From contig NZ_JASPDO010000015.1 of NCBI RefSeq assembly GCF_030230605.1, positions 1 through 61,059 of the forward strand: a DNA stretch of 61,059 nt. The letters are read 5' to 3'. Every line of letters begins with the position of its first letter. The first letter of the stretch is position 1. Origin of the DNA: Brevibacterium sp. UMB1308A. GTDB lineage: Bacteria; Actinomycetota; Actinomycetes; Actinomycetales; Brevibacteriaceae. The translations under genes were made by a program, and so were the position numbers. The notes beneath the pieces were generated by a model. It was not told where the DNA came from. It saw only the letters and a program-made list of their open reading frames with translations, and searched no databases. Positions 8,496 through 18,392 of this stretch are shown here, one piece after another.

Positions 8496-9059
8496 ATGTC
8501 CGGCCACGTATTTGAGCACGAATCTCCCGACCGTTTCATTCCCGGCACTGTGGGCATGCCTGGAGGTCGAACGTTTTATCTTCAAGCTGTTTCCGGCACC
8601 ACTATTACATCTGTTCTTCTCGAAAAGGAACAGGTTGAAATGCTGGGTGAACGCATCAATGAACTACTTGACACGGTGCGTTCAAAAAGCATGGGTGAAA
8701 GCAATATTCCGGTTACAGCACTCCCTGACTATGTAGACAACTCAGGACTGACGATGCCGGTTGATTCCGAGTTCCGTGTGGGCACCATGAGTTTGGGGTG
8801 GGACACGCGCATTCACCGCTTGGTGATCGAGTGCTTCGAACTGTCAGAAGCAGATCGTGAAGCTGGTATCAGTGCCGAACCTCATGAAGACACAGAACGA
8901 GATGTTTTACGCGTGACATTGGATGCGGTTCAAGCCCGTGAGTTTGCTCGTCACGCGGAACTTGTTGTCAATGCAGGGCGTGCCGACTGCCCGTTCTGCT
9001 CGCTTCCATTGGACCCAGAAGGCCATATATGTCCGCGTGCAAACGGGGTTGCGCGCTGA
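8496..9059 (+). CDS. DUF3090 family protein
   Basis: A 187-residue member of DUF3090, a family confined mainly to actinobacteria and of unknown function. It starts with VFEHESPDRFIPGTVGMPGGRTFYLQA, typical of the family, and has a central GTMSLGWD motif. It ends with a probable zinc-binding knuckle, C-P-F-C at about 170-173 followed by H-I-C. The next gene begins at the base after its stop, and the DUF3090-SCO1664-mshC order is a conserved actinobacterial arrangement. A functional link to the kinase-like neighbour is inferred. Confidence 0.88.
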   Translation: MSGHVFEHESPDRFIPGTVGMPGGRTFYLQAVSGTTITSVLLEKEQVEMLGERINELLDTVRSKSMGESNIPVTALPDYVDNSGLTMPVDSEFRVGTMSLGWDTRIHRLVIECFELSEADREAGISAEPHEDTERDVLRVTLDAVQAREFARHAELVVNAGRADCPFCSLPLDPEGHICPRANGVAR

Positions 9060-9833
9060 GTGAGCCTTACACACGACATTTCCACGTTGCCGGCCACGGT
9101 TCTGGGCCTGATTCCAGACGCGAGTAACGACACGTATCTGATTGTCCTAAACCCGCCCACGGGAGTGGGGCTGAAAGCCGTTTACAAACCCAGCCGAGGC
9201 GAAGCGTTCTTACACGACTTTTCTGAGCTCGCCAGGCGTGAGGTTGCGGCCTACCGGTTGAGTCATCTCAGTGGCCTTCACTGTGTGCCTCCTACCGTCA
9301 TGCGTTCCGATCTGCCGCATGGCACGGGCTCAGTGCAGTTGTTTGTGGACCTGGCAGGTGACCCTGTTGTTGACGCGTGGCTCAGCGAACACGTTCCGGA
9401 AGATATTGTCCCTGTGTTCCGGGGGTACAACAGTGACGGGGCCGAGGTCGCCGTGGGGCATGGTTTAAGCGAGCGGCTTGCCGATATCGCAGTGTTCGAC
9501 GCCGTAGCCAACAACGCTGACCGGAAGGGGAGTCACCTGATCGATGGGCAATTGCCTGGCGAGACATCAGGGTCTATTTGGGCGATCGACAACGGGCTGA
9601 GTTTCCACCCCGAACCCAAACTTCGCACAGTGCTGTGGGGGTTTGCAGGAACCTCGCTGGCACCTCGGCATTTTGACGCGTGCGAACGCACGCTGGCCCT
9701 CACGGCCGATGACCTGGGCACAACGCAGGAGGAAACGAGCGCTTTACACGCGCGTACACGCGCTTTGCTTAGCTCTGGTCAGTTCCCGTATCCGCCTGTC
9801 AACCGCACTCCGATTCCCTGGCCGCCCCTGTAA
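9060..9833 (+). CDS. SCO1664-type protein with a PI3/4-kinase-like fold
   Basis: A 257-residue protein of the SCO1664 family. The GTG start immediately follows the DUF3090 stop, so translation is probably coupled. Kinase-like features are visible: KAVYKPSRGE as the nucleotide-binding lysine strand, FDAVANNADRKGSH as the catalytic-loop equivalent, and WAIDNGLSFH as the metal-binding Asp equivalent. This supports a phosphotransferase of the PI3/4-kinase clan, but no substrate is known to me. It belongs to the same probable transcription unit as DUF3090. Confidence 0.8.
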   Translation: MSLTHDISTLPATVLGLIPDASNDTYLIVLNPPTGVGLKAVYKPSRGEAFLHDFSELARREVAAYRLSHLSGLHCVPPTVMRSDLPHGTGSVQLFVDLAGDPVVDAWLSEHVPEDIVPVFRGYNSDGAEVAVGHGLSERLADIAVFDAVANNADRKGSHLIDGQLPGETSGSIWAIDNGLSFHPEPKLRTVLWGFAGTSLAPRHFDACERTLALTADDLGTTQEETSALHARTRALLSSGQFPYPPVNRTPIPWPPL

Positions 9834-9878
9834 ACGCTCCACAACGCGCACAAACGAGCACAGAACGCGTACGAACGT

Positions 9879-9884
9879 TATGCT
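9879..9884 (+). promoter_or_regulatory. -10 box (TATGCT) of a probable leaderless mshC promoter
   Basis: TATGCT ends six bases before the GTG at 9891. There is no purine-rich ribosome site upstream of that start. Confidence 0.5.
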
Positions 9885-9890
9885 GGCTGT

Positions 9891-11126
9891 GTGAAATCTT
9901 GGACACCACCACATGTTCCTGCGCTTGTACGATCAAGCGAACCCCCCACCGTGTACTGCACAAGTGCACGTGGGCCGCTCCGCAAACTGGTACGTGGAGA
10001 CGAAGCGAAACTGTATGTGTGCGGTATCACGCCGTATGATGCCACGCACTTGGGTCACGCATCCACATACGTTGCCTTTGATGTTCTTCACCGTCTGTGG
10101 ATCGACGCAGGCTATTCGGTCACGTACGTGCAAAACATCACCGACGTCGACGACCCACTCCTCGAACGTGCTCAGGCGACAGGCGTTGACTGGCAAGAAC
10201 TTGCACGCGAACAAATCGACCTTTTCCGTTCCGACATGGAAGCTCTGCGAGTCATCCCGCCAACGCACTACATCGGGGCAGTTGAAGCCATGGATATTGT
10301 GGCTCGCAGCGTGGTTGAACTCTTAGACAAGGGATTCGCATACAGCCTAGATAACGGCGACGTCTACTTCAGGATCGACTCGTCGTACAGACCGCCTTTT
10401 GGCTCAGTGTCTCACTACGACGCAGATACCATGGCCAAGCTCTTCGCCGAGCGTGGGGGAGACCCGGACGTTGCCGGAAAAGAGAACCCACTCGACCCAC
10501 TTCTGTGGCGTGCCAAGCGTGAAGGCGAACCGTCATGGAACCCTGACGGGCTACCTGCAGGACGCCCTGGGTGGCATATCGAATGTACCGCTATTGCCCA
10601 GGAATACGCTGGACTGCCTTTGCATGTTCAGGGAGGTGGCAACGACCTGGCGTTTCCGCACCACGAAATGGGTGCAGCCCACGCAGCCGCGTGGCTCGAT
10701 ACTCCGCTGGCGCAGTCGTATATGCACACCGGAATGGTGGGCTACGAAGGCGAAAAGATGAGCAAGTCGTTAGGCAATTTGGTGTTGGTTTCACAGTTGT
10801 GTGAACAAGGCGTGGACCCCATGGCCATTCGTCTCACAATTCTTGACCACCACTACCGGTCTGACTGGATGTACGACGACGGTGCGTTGGCCAAAGCCAC
10901 GGAACGTTTAGAACAGTGGAGGCGTGCCGCACAATGTGGAAGCCACTACATCTCAAAGGACGTTGTCCGGGAACTGCGGGAATGCTTGGCTGACGACCTC
11001 GACACACCCACCGCACTTTCTCTTATTGACGACTGGGCTGCCGCACGCGATCAAAACACTTCTGAGAGTGAATCGGAAGCAGTTGTCAAAGCCGTTGACG
11101 CGTTGCTGGGGATTCAGCTGGCATGA
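9891..11126 (+). CDS. mshC: Cysteine:glucosaminyl-inositol ligase MshC (mycothiol synthesis)
   Basis: ATP-dependent ligation of L-cysteine to GlcN-inositol, the third step of mycothiol synthesis in the cytoplasm; 411 residues. It is a class I aminoacyl-tRNA-synthetase-like enzyme related to CysRS. The HIGH motif appears as DATHLGHAS, a zinc/cysteine-site segment reads VCGITPYD, WHIECTAIA is present, and the KMSKS loop is EKMSKSLGN. The N-terminal segment with SSEPPTVYCTSARGPLRKL is typical of MshC rather than CysRS, as is the short C-terminus without an anticodon-binding domain. The 3' end overlaps the HAD gene (ATGA). Confidence 0.95.
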   Translation: MKSWTPPHVPALVRSSEPPTVYCTSARGPLRKLVRGDEAKLYVCGITPYDATHLGHASTYVAFDVLHRLWIDAGYSVTYVQNITDVDDPLLERAQATGVDWQELAREQIDLFRSDMEALRVIPPTHYIGAVEAMDIVARSVVELLDKGFAYSLDNGDVYFRIDSSYRPPFGSVSHYDADTMAKLFAERGGDPDVAGKENPLDPLLWRAKREGEPSWNPDGLPAGRPGWHIECTAIAQEYAGLPLHVQGGGNDLAFPHHEMGAAHAAAWLDTPLAQSYMHTGMVGYEGEKMSKSLGNLVLVSQLCEQGVDPMAIRLTILDHHYRSDWMYDDGALAKATERLEQWRRAAQCGSHYISKDVVRELRECLADDLDTPTALSLIDDWAAARDQNTSESESEAVVKAVDALLGIQLA

Positions 11127-11788
11127 GCCTCAATTACGACGCCGTGCTGTGGGACATGGACGGAACTCTCGTCGACACAGAGCCGTACTGGATGGCAGCT
11201 GAAACCGAACTCATGGCGGCTCACGGGCTTGAGTGGAGGCACGAACAAGCAATGCTCATGGTGGGTAACACGCTGACTAAGTCAGCAGACATCATGCGAT
11301 CCTTCGGTCTGCCGCTGGCCACCGACGAAGTGGTCCAAACCCTATTGCGTGGTGTCATCGCACGGGTCCACGAGCGTATTCCGTTTAGACCAGGGGCCCA
11401 GGAACTGATCGCGTCGTTGAAGGCGGCTGACGTGCCCATGGCACTTGTCACAATGTCGTACCGGACACTTGCTCAAGCGGTGGTCGACGGGCTTCCGGAA
11501 GGCACCTTTCGCACGTTGATTACAGGGGACGAAGTCTCTCGCGGAAAACCTGACCCCGAACCATATCTCACAGGGGCAGCGTCCTTGAGTGTCGATCCCG
11601 CCGCTTGTATCGCGTTGGAAGACTCGGTTCCCGGAATGGCAAGCGCAATTGCCGCAGGCACGTTGACCGTGGGAATCCCTAACCACGTCCCTTTGGAAGA
11701 ACAGCCTGGTGCGATTCTGATTGAAACCTTGGACGGGCTTAACGCTGAATCTTTGGGAAATCTGGTTCGACCTCTGCAAGGTTCGTAA
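11123..11788 (+). CDS. HAD-superfamily hydrolase (subfamily IA)
   Basis: A 221-residue phosphatase-like protein. Motif I DMDGTLVDTE carries the nucleophile Asp, motif II is LVTMSYR, motif III lysine is in RGKPDPEPY, and motif IV is ALEDSVPG. A helical cap domain (about 15-85) places it in subfamily IA with beta-phosphoglucomutases and phosphoglycolate-type phosphatases. The substrate is not evident. It starts inside the mshC stop codon (ATGA), so the two are translationally coupled. Its last 50 bases overlap the convergent nuclease gene. Confidence 0.88.
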   Translation: MSLNYDAVLWDMDGTLVDTEPYWMAAETELMAAHGLEWRHEQAMLMVGNTLTKSADIMRSFGLPLATDEVVQTLLRGVIARVHERIPFRPGAQELIASLKAADVPMALVTMSYRTLAQAVVDGLPEGTFRTLITGDEVSRGKPDPEPYLTGAASLSVDPAACIALEDSVPGMASAIAAGTLTVGIPNHVPLEEQPGAILIETLDGLNAESLGNLVRPLQGS

Positions 11789-12575
11789 TCTCTGGAGCTT
11801 CTGGGGCTTCATTGCCCCACGCAGGGCATAAGTTTTTGAAGTAACACCAGTTGCACAGTGGCGATTTCTTGGGCCTCCAGTTACCAGATTCAGCGCATCC
11901 AGTGATGTCGTTCCACACGTCAGCAACCTGGAAAAACGTACGTTGAATGTCCTGCATAGTGGGCTGGAGCTCTTTCACATGCCCAGATCCCAAATACATC
12001 AGTTGCAACGTGTGCACCGTTTCGCCGGTGAGCAAATAGTGGACAAGCGCGTAGAACCGCATCTGGAAGTCAGCGTCACCGGAATACTGAGGCTTGGGCG
12101 CTTTCCCAGTCTTGTAATCCACCAAACGTACTTCACCGCCAGGTGCACGGTCGACCCGGTCGATAAAACCACGGAGCTTCAAGCCGCCAGGAAGTTCTGT
12201 TTGCACAAACTTTTCACGGGCATCAGGCTCCAAGTTCTCCGGGAGCTCCAGAGTAAAGTACGCGCGGACAAGCGCCTGCGATTCTGCAAAGAGCCTGTCC
12301 CTGTCGCTCTGTTCCGGAAAAAGATCTGCAACGTCAGAATTCTTTTGGGCGAGTGACGCATAAGTGGGTTCGATAAGGGTGGTAGCGTGGTCGAGCGTGC
12401 GTTCGTGGGAGGACACGTCGAAGAGCTGTTCAAGAACCGCGTGTACAAGCGTTCCTTTAAACGCGACTGCTGACGGCGGTTCAGGGATCTTGTCCACGCT
12501 TCTGAACCGGAACTTAAGAGGGCACGAAACAAAGTCATTTGCCCGCGACGGGGAAAGTGCGATGAGTTCAGCCAT
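11739..12575 (-). CDS. RecB-family PD-(D/E)XK exonuclease with probable Fe-S cysteines
   Basis: 278 residues of the RecB/Cas4-like nuclease clan. The N-terminal LSPSRANDFVSCPLKFRFR has the first cysteine. The catalytic core shows GTLVHAVLE, GFIDRVDR (metal-binding Asp) and VRLVDYKTGK (the D-x-K motif). The C-terminal CNWCYFKNLC adds three cysteines, so a 4Fe-4S cluster like that of AddB/Cas4 is likely. The start at 12575 is chosen because homology begins there and TATTGT at 12582-12587 lies six bases upstream, a leaderless layout. The frame continues upstream to 12671 without support. Confidence 0.85.
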   Translation of the reverse strand: MAELIALSPSRANDFVSCPLKFRFRSVDKIPEPPSAVAFKGTLVHAVLEQLFDVSSHERTLDHATTLIEPTYASLAQKNSDVADLFPEQSDRDRLFAESQALVRAYFTLELPENLEPDAREKFVQTELPGGLKLRGFIDRVDRAPGGEVRLVDYKTGKAPKPQYSGDADFQMRFYALVHYLLTGETVHTLQLMYLGSGHVKELQPTMQDIQRTFFQVADVWNDITGCAESGNWRPKKSPLCNWCYFKNLCPAWGNEAPEAPEITNLAEVEPDFPKIQR

Positions 12576-12581
12576 AGAACA

Positions 12582-12587
12582 ACAATA
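12582..12587 (-). promoter_or_regulatory. -10 box (TATTGT) of a probable leaderless promoter for the RecB-like gene
   Basis: TATTGT on the minus strand ends six bases before the ATG at 12575. The divergent M50 gene has its own box at 12642-12647. Confidence 0.5.
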
Positions 12588-12641
12588 GCGACTTCGAGCC
12601 ACGCAGGGACCAAATAGCACACCCAGAGACGCTCGGGCCGA

Positions 12642-12647
12642 TAGGAT
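12642..12647 (+). promoter_or_regulatory. -10 box (TAGGAT) of a probable leaderless promoter for the M50 protease gene
   Basis: TAGGAT ends six bases before the ATG at 12654, and no ribosome site is present. Confidence 0.5.
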
Positions 12648-12653
12648 AAAGCC

Positions 12654-13808
12654 ATGCCACACGCCAAACAACAGGGAGCATCAAACGGCCTGATCATTGG
12701 CCGTTTTTTGGGCACCCCAATTATTTTGGCGTGGTCGTGGTTCGTTGCCGCCGCTGTCATCACGATGCTGTTTACTCCGTGGGTGCGACACTTCAGTCCA
12801 GACTTAGGGGTCGGTGCGTGGTTTGTCGCGTTTACGTACGCATTGTTGCTCTTTAGTTCTGTGTTCTTACACGAGCTTGCACATGCGATCGCGGGAACGT
12901 TGACAGGACAAAAGGTTGCGGCGATCGAACTCAACATTTGGGGCGGCTTCACCCGTTTCGAACCTCGCACGGACGACAACTCAACTCGAGCTGCGACCCA
13001 CAGTTTCATTATTTCGATCGTTGGCCCGTTCGTGAATATCGGACTCGCAGCCCTGGGATTGTGGGGGATGTCTTCCACTCAACAGGGCTCAGTCTTGTGG
13101 CTGCTTCTCCTGGCATTTACTTTTGCAAATGCGGCGCTCGGCTTCATCAACCTTCTGCCCGGTATTCCACTCGATGGGGGCTGGGCGCTTCAAGCACTCA
13201 TCTGGCGCCTGACCCGTTCTCAGTTCACCGGCACCATCATGGCGGCTCTCATTGGCCGTATCATCGCCGTCCTTTTCATCGTGGGAGCAATCGTTGGGCC
13301 CCTCATAGCTGGCCGGAAGCCAGACATCATCACACTGATTTGGACCTCGGCGATCGCCATCATGCTGTGGTTCTCGGCAGCCGATGCAGCTAAGCACGCC
13401 CAGCGAGCCCGGCGAATGGAAACCTATGATCTGAAGAAGGTCATCCAACCGGCAATTGCAGCGTCGTGGAACGCCAGCATTGACGCGACCTTAGAGTACG
13501 CCGATTCGGTTGCGGGCCCGTCCACAATCGTCGTGATCCTCAACGAACGGGGCCTACCGTACGGGCTGCTTGACCGCCACGCGGCAACCCAAGCGATCGT
13601 GAACACTAATGCTGCAGATGATTTGGTGCACAGTTACGCGAACCCACTGGGAGGTTGGATTGGCGTCCCGGAGGACATTAGTGCTCCGCACCTTCTGGAA
13701 TCCCTCACGCACCGCCCTAAAGCACAGTTTTGCCTTGTCATGCACGACAGCACGCTCACCGGAGTCATCGACCTGCAAGAATTCTTTGACGAATTGCTCC
13801 ACGTATAG
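12654..13808 (+). CDS. M50 family site-2-type zinc metalloprotease
   Basis: A 384-residue integral membrane protease. The zinc motif HELAH is in LHELAHAIAG (about 73-82), and the second catalytic segment is INLLPGIPLDGGW (about 163-175), supplying the Asp ligand. There are about six membrane helices. The C-terminal 130 residues look like a degenerate CBS-type regulatory domain (VVILNERGLPYGLLDR, TGVIDLQEFFDEL). It would cleave membrane-embedded substrates; none is known. The family commonly precedes trmI and the proteasome genes in actinobacteria, as here. Confidence 0.9.
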   Translation: MPHAKQQGASNGLIIGRFLGTPIILAWSWFVAAAVITMLFTPWVRHFSPDLGVGAWFVAFTYALLLFSSVFLHELAHAIAGTLTGQKVAAIELNIWGGFTRFEPRTDDNSTRAATHSFIISIVGPFVNIGLAALGLWGMSSTQQGSVLWLLLLAFTFANAALGFINLLPGIPLDGGWALQALIWRLTRSQFTGTIMAALIGRIIAVLFIVGAIVGPLIAGRKPDIITLIWTSAIAIMLWFSAADAAKHAQRARRMETYDLKKVIQPAIAASWNASIDATLEYADSVAGPSTIVVILNERGLPYGLLDRHAATQAIVNTNAADDLVHSYANPLGGWIGVPEDISAPHLLESLTHRPKAQFCLVMHDSTLTGVIDLQEFFDELLHV

Positions 13809-13839
13809 AACAGCTCCGCTGTCCGTTGTCAGGACACGC

Positions 13840-13845
13840 TAGAGT
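13840..13845 (+). promoter_or_regulatory. -10 box (TAGAGT) of a probable leaderless trmI promoter
   Basis: TAGAGT ends seven bases before the GTG at 13853. This decides against the in-frame starts upstream. Confidence 0.45.
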
Positions 13846-13852
13846 TGATGGG

Positions 13853-14869
13853 GTGACTTCACAACACGCAACAGGAGCCCAGGATCGTCGCGGACACTTT
13901 CGTGCTGGCGACAAAGTGCAATTGACCGACCCTAAAGGTCGGCTCCACACGATCATGTTGCAACCGGGCCACGTATTCCACACCCACAAGGGCCAGCTTT
14001 TTCATGACGATCTGATCGGCCAGCCTGAAGGCACGGTGATTGCCAACACGGCAGGCGTTGACTATCAGGTGGTGCGCCCCCTGTACGAAGATTTCGTGCT
14101 GTCCATGCCTCGAGGTGCTGCGGTCATCTACCCCAAGGATGCTGCGCTAATCGTCACCCTGGGTGATATTTTCCCAGGTGCCACCGTCGTCGAGGCAGGC
14201 GTTGGATCCGGAGCGCTCACGCTTGCTCTTTTGCGCGCCGTGGGAGACTCGGGTGTCGTCCACAGTTTTGAGCGACGCGAGGAATTCGCTCAGATCGCCC
14301 AGGGCAACATTGAAGATTTCTTCGCCGGGCCGCACCCAGCATGGAAGCTCAGCATTGGCGACCTCGCGCACGAACTTCCGAATGCATACCAGCCCGGCGA
14401 AGTCGACCGGGTTGTTCTCGACATGCTCGCACCGTGGGAGTGCATTGACGCGGTTTCGCACGCACTGCGTCCCGGGGGAGTTGTCGTGTGCTACGTGGCC
14501 ACTGTTCCACAAATGTCGCGCACGGTTGATGCGCTCAAGGCAAGTGGTCTCTACACCGAACCACGCGCACTTGAAAGCACGGTGCGCGACTGGCACGTCG
14601 AAGGGCTGGCCGTTCGCCCAGAACACCGAATGATCGGCCACACAGGTTTCTTGGTTTTCGCGAGGCGCCTGGCACCGGGCACAACGCCACTTGAGAAAAA
14701 GAAACGTCCGCAGGGCCAACAGCCCTCACAAGAAGACATTGATGCGTGGCAGTCAGGCGAAGTGACAGACGAGGCGTTGGGAATCCCCAACACAACAGGT
14801 AAAAAGCTCCGCAGAGCTGCTCGAGAAGCAGGAAAGCGAGCCCAGATCATTGGTCAGGAGGAATCATGA
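13853..14869 (+). CDS. trmI: tRNA (adenine-58-N1)-methyltransferase TrmI
   Basis: Methylates A58 in the T-loop of tRNAs using S-adenosylmethionine. The 338-residue protein has an N-terminal beta domain ([29 protein letters not shown]) followed by the Rossmann-fold methyltransferase with the SAM loop [12 protein letters not shown] (about 109-120) and [10 protein letters not shown]. The GTG at 13853 is chosen from the leaderless promoter. The C-terminal 50 residues are basic and variable. The gene overlaps arc by four bases (ATGA), the usual actinobacterial order. Confidence 0.93.
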   Translation: MTSQHATGAQDRRGHFRAGDKVQLTDPKGRLHTIMLQPGHVFHTHKGQLFHDDLIGQPEGTVIANTAGVDYQVVRPLYEDFVLSMPRGAAVIYPKDAALIVTLGDIFPGATVVEAGVGSGALTLALLRAVGDSGVVHSFERREEFAQIAQGNIEDFFAGPHPAWKLSIGDLAHELPNAYQPGEVDRVVLDMLAPWECIDAVSHALRPGGVVVCYVATVPQMSRTVDALKASGLYTEPRALESTVRDWHVEGLAVRPEHRMIGHTGFLVFARRLAPGTTPLEKKKRPQGQQPSQEDIDAWQSGEVTDEALGIPNTTGKKLRRAAREAGKRAQIIGQEES

Positions 14870-16416
14870 CAGAAGCAGAGTTGCCCAAGGTGCGTCAGGA
14901 ACTAGCTGGCCTGCGCCAGCAGCTGTTTAACGCTTCGAAACGCAATGAAGCCCTGACAAAAACCCTGCGTCAAGCGCGTGACGAACTTGAACGTATTCGC
15001 GCAGAAGCTAACGCTCTCACCGAACCGCCCAACTCGTACGCGACGGTGGTGCAAGCCGTGCCAGGTGAAAACCTGCGGTGCGACGTTCACTACGCGGGCC
15101 GCAAAATGCGGGTGGCGGTCGCGCCCGAGGTGGAAGCGAGCGACCTGCAAGCAGGCCGAACCGTGTTGCTGTCCGAGGGCCTGGTGGTTCTGAAAGCGCT
15201 GGACTTCCATGCTGCAGGCACTGTTGTCGCTGTGCGCGAAGTACTGGGCAACCGCGTGCTTGTGGGTGGCGTGAATGACGAAGAACAGATCTACTCGCTG
15301 GCCGCACCTTTGCAGGAGATCACGATTCGTCCCGGGGACCACCTGTTAGTGGATTCAAAAACGCAGTTTGCGCTCGAATACGTTGAAAAGCCCGAATCGA
15401 ACCAGTTGCTTCTCGAAACTGTTCCAGACATTTCGTATAGCGACATCGGGGGACTGGACCACCAGATTGAGGAGATCCAGGACGCAGTCGAACTGCCGTT
15501 TGAACACCCGGAACTGTATACGGAACACGGACTCAAACCACCAAAGGGAATTCTTCTGTACGGCCCTCCCGGATGCGGAAAGACCCTCATCGCAAAAGCA
15601 GTGGCCAACTCTTTGGCCAAGAGGCGGAAAGACACGTCCACTCGTTCGTACTTCTTAAACATCAAAGGTCCAGAGCTTTTGGACAAGTATGTGGGTGAAA
15701 CCGAACGTCAGCTCCGCCAGATTTTTGCTCGCGCTAGGGAAAAGGCTACAGCCGGATCGCCAGTTGTGGTGTTCTTCGACGAAATGGAATCACTTTTCCG
15801 AACCCGTGGAACCGGTAAATCGTCTGACGTCGAAACCACTGTTGTTCCGCAGCTCTTAGCGGAAATTGACGGTGTGGAGAAACTTGAAAACGTCATTGTG
15901 GTGGGTGCGTCAAACCGCGAAGACCTTATCGACCCTGCGATTTTGCGCCCCGGCCGCTTGGACGTCAAGATCCGCATTGAACGGCCAGACGAAAACGGCG
16001 CGCGCGATATTTTCAGCAAGTACCTCACGCCTGAACTGCCGATCCATACGGTCGAAACCACAGTCGAAGAAGCGGTGAAAGACCTGATCGACCGGTGCGT
16101 GGAAACCATGTATGCACGAACGGATGAAAACCGGTTCGTCGAAGTTACCTATGTCTCTGGAAAGAAAGAAACGCTGTTCTTTGGCGACTTCATCTCCGGT
16201 GCCATGATTTCTAACGTGGTTGACCGCGCCAAAAAACATGCGATCAAGTCCTTGCTGTCAACGGGTGAACGCGGCATCACGTGGGAACACCTTCACACTG
16301 CGATTCGCGAAGAGTTCCGGGAACACGAAGACCTGCCCAACACGTCGAACCCCGACGAGTGGGCACGGGTTTCTGGTAAGAAGGGTGAACGCATCACCCA
16401 CATGTCAATGTTCTGA
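14866..16416 (+). CDS. arc: Proteasomal AAA ATPase ARC/Mpa, truncated C-terminus
   Basis: Hexameric ATPase that unfolds pupylated proteins and feeds them to the 20S proteasome; 516 residues. A coiled coil that recognises Pup spans about 7-50, then a double OB region to about 175, then the AAA domain with Walker A GPPGCGKT (about 233-240), Walker [10 protein letters not shown] (about 300) and [16 protein letters not shown]. Family members continue some 30 residues past GKKGERI and end in a proteasome-docking GQYL-type tail. Here the protein stops at [10 protein letters not shown], so the usual docking tail is absent. No alternative frame after the stop restores it. Docking must use another element or be weak. 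Confidence 0.92.
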   Translation: MTEAELPKVRQELAGLRQQLFNASKRNEALTKTLRQARDELERIRAEANALTEPPNSYATVVQAVPGENLRCDVHYAGRKMRVAVAPEVEASDLQAGRTVLLSEGLVVLKALDFHAAGTVVAVREVLGNRVLVGGVNDEEQIYSLAAPLQEITIRPGDHLLVDSKTQFALEYVEKPESNQLLLETVPDISYSDIGGLDHQIEEIQDAVELPFEHPELYTEHGLKPPKGILLYGPPGCGKTLIAKAVANSLAKRRKDTSTRSYFLNIKGPELLDKYVGETERQLRQIFARAREKATAGSPVVVFFDEMESLFRTRGTGKSSDVETTVVPQLLAEIDGVEKLENVIVVGASNREDLIDPAILRPGRLDVKIRIERPDENGARDIFSKYLTPELPIHTVETTVEEAVKDLIDRCVETMYARTDENRFVEVTYVSGKKETLFFGDFISGAMISNVVDRAKKHAIKSLLSTGERGITWEHLHTAIREEFREHEDLPNTSNPDEWARVSGKKGERITHMSMF

Positions 16417-16449
16417 CACGTGCGGTCACAAGGCGCGATGCCTTGAGGC

Positions 16450-16827
16450 TTAGCGGGCGCCTTTTCCTGCGAGTTGGCTGGCCAGCACGCGCCAGCCAAC
16501 CAGGGTGAACAGGTTGACACCCGAAGCAACCAGAATGAACGGGCCGGCGGTGCCTTCGCCCAGAATGATTCGAATGATCATTCCCACCAAGACCGTTGTC
16601 GCCCAGATGCCCACACCGGTGCGAAGCGGAGCTAAAGGCGCGGTCCATACCGCGTTGGCCAGCCAAGCGATCGCGAGTGCTGCCATAAACGGCCAAGCGG
16701 TGCGCACAATTCCAGAGAACTCAAGGTTCTGAGCGTGGGTGTAATAACCCACAACGGCAAAAAGACACACGAGGACGGCGTCGGTGACTAGGGTGATAAG
16801 AAGATGAGACGTTGATTTTCGTGACAC
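16450..16827 (-). CDS. DUF3054-type small membrane protein
   Basis: About 125 residues with four hydrophobic helices (LITLVTDAVLVCLFAVVGYY; a second around AWPFMAALAIAWLANAVW; a third at VLVGMIIRIIL; a fourth at ILVASGVNLFTLVGW). The pattern fits DUF3054, a family without known function. The GTG at 16827 is preferred over the ATG at 16833 because TACACT at 16834-16839 would start transcription at about the GTG. It lies between arc and dop on the opposite strand and interrupts the proteasome cluster. Confidence 0.72.
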   Translation of the reverse strand: MSRKSTSHLLITLVTDAVLVCLFAVVGYYTHAQNLEFSGIVRTAWPFMAALAIAWLANAVWTAPLAPLRTGVGIWATTVLVGMIIRIILGEGTAGPFILVASGVNLFTLVGWRVLASQLAGKGAR

Positions 16828-16832
16828 GCTCA

Positions 16833-16839
16833 TAGTGTA
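16833..16839. promoter_or_regulatory. Shared bidirectional -10 element between the DUF3054 gene and dop
   Basis: TAGTGTA reads TAGTGT toward dop and TACACT toward the DUF3054 gene. It lies 23 bases before the dop GTG (which has its own ribosome site) and six bases before the DUF3054 GTG. Confidence 0.45.
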
Positions 16840-16861
16840 GATGCGAGCCAGGGAGGTTCAC

Positions 16862-18391
16862 GTGATTAGTGTTCGGCGTGTAATGGGTGCCGAAACCGAG
16901 TTCGGCGTATGGCAACCGGGCAACCCCAAAGCCAACCCCATGCGCGATTCGGCGCGGGTTGTCGATGCCTACGCACAACCTCGGGGATTGAGATCAAGCC
17001 AGAATTTCTGGGACTTTTCTGCCGAAAGCCCCCTGGCCGACGCCCGCGGTTTCCTCATGAGCGTGGACGACGCGCACATTTCGCAGCTCACGCACCTTCC
17101 GGATTCTCAACCTGAAGCGCAATACCTTGCCAATGTGGTGACGGAAAACGGTGCGCGTCTCTACGTTGACCACGCTCACCCGGAGTATTCCAGCCCAGAA
17201 AGCCTGTACCCCCGTGACGTTGTGCTCTACGACCGGGCCGGTGACCTTGTGGCACTCGACTCGGTGCGCAACCTCGCGAACACGGACCAGCCGGTCAACC
17301 TGTACAAGAACAACACCGACTCCAAGGGCGCCTCATACGGGACCCACGAGAACTATCTGGTGGACCGGGCAGTCGAATTCGACCACATCGTTGAAGGGCT
17401 CACCCCGTTCTTCGTTACCCGCCAGATTCTGTGCGGGTCCGGGCGGGTAGGCATCGGACAGGAAGCCTCAGTTCCGGGCTTCCAGATTTCCTCCCGCGCA
17501 GACTTCTTCGAAGAACGCGTGGGCCTGGAAACCACTTTGCGCAGGCCCATCATCAACACGCGCGACGAACCCCACGCCGAACCGTCGCTGTACCGCCGCT
17601 TGCACGTCATCATTGGCGACGCAACCCTAGCTGAACCGGCTACCCTGGTGCGCTTTGGTTCCACCTCGCTCGTGCTGGCGCTCATTGAAAAGGGCCTGGC
17701 GCCTCGGATCCTTCTCAAGGACCCAGTGGAGGCTCTGTACACCGTGTCTCACGACCTCGGGCTGTCTGCGCGCCTTCCGCTGGAAGGCGGGGGAGAGACG
17801 ACAGCGCTTGAGATTCAGCGGGCGTATCTGGACGCGGTAAAGACCCACATGGATCCTGACTGTGAGGCCACCGCCGAGGTCGTTGCAGAGTGGGAGCGTT
17901 TCCTTGAGGGACTTGCGTCCGATCCGCTGTCCTTAGCTGATTCGATCGACTGGGTTGCCAAGTACCAACTGCTTCAGGGCTATGTGCGCAAGCAGAACCT
18001 GCCGTGGGATCACCCGAAACTGCAGCTCATCGACGTGCAGTACCACGATGTGCGCCCGGAAAAAGGCTTGTTCTACAAGCTCGAAGCTTCGGGCAGAATT
18101 CGCCGGCTGACAACGCCCGAAGCCGTTGAACACGCAGTCGAAAACCCGCCAGCAGACACTCGAGCGTGGTTGCGTGGAACCTTGGTTTCGCGTTTTGGGG
18201 AATTCGTCGAATCCGCAAGCTGGGACACGATTGTTCTCAACCTCGGAAGCGAATACGTGCGTATTCCTATGCGCTATCCAGAGCTTGGAACACGGGAGCT
18301 CGCAGAAGAGGCGTTAGCGGACGTGACTGATGCCCAGTCGCTGTTCAAAGCACTGTCACTTATTAAACTGTCAGACAACGAAAGGGAATGA
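16862..18391 (+). CDS. dop: Pup deamidase/depupylase Dop
   Basis: Deamidates the C-terminal Gln of Pup to Glu and can remove Pup from substrates. The 509-residue protein has the glutamine-synthetase-like carboxylate-amine ligase fold shared with PafA. Visible motifs are [25 protein letters not shown] with the catalytic Asp, [20 protein letters not shown], and [13 protein letters not shown]. The GTG at 16862 is chosen because GGGAGG lies a few bases upstream; the ATG at 16841 falls too close to the promoter. Dop opens the dop-pup-prcB-prcA-pafA operon, and Pup here ends in Gln, so Dop activity is required. Confidence 0.95.
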   Translation: MISVRRVMGAETEFGVWQPGNPKANPMRDSARVVDAYAQPRGLRSSQNFWDFSAESPLADARGFLMSVDDAHISQLTHLPDSQPEAQYLANVVTENGARLYVDHAHPEYSSPESLYPRDVVLYDRAGDLVALDSVRNLANTDQPVNLYKNNTDSKGASYGTHENYLVDRAVEFDHIVEGLTPFFVTRQILCGSGRVGIGQEASVPGFQISSRADFFEERVGLETTLRRPIINTRDEPHAEPSLYRRLHVIIGDATLAEPATLVRFGSTSLVLALIEKGLAPRILLKDPVEALYTVSHDLGLSARLPLEGGGETTALEIQRAYLDAVKTHMDPDCEATAEVVAEWERFLEGLASDPLSLADSIDWVAKYQLLQGYVRKQNLPWDHPKLQLIDVQYHDVRPEKGLFYKLEASGRIRRLTTPEAVEHAVENPPADTRAWLRGTLVSRFGEFVESASWDTIVLNLGSEYVRIPMRYPELGTRELAEEALADVTDAQSLFKALSLIKLSDNERE

Positions 18392-18392
18392 G

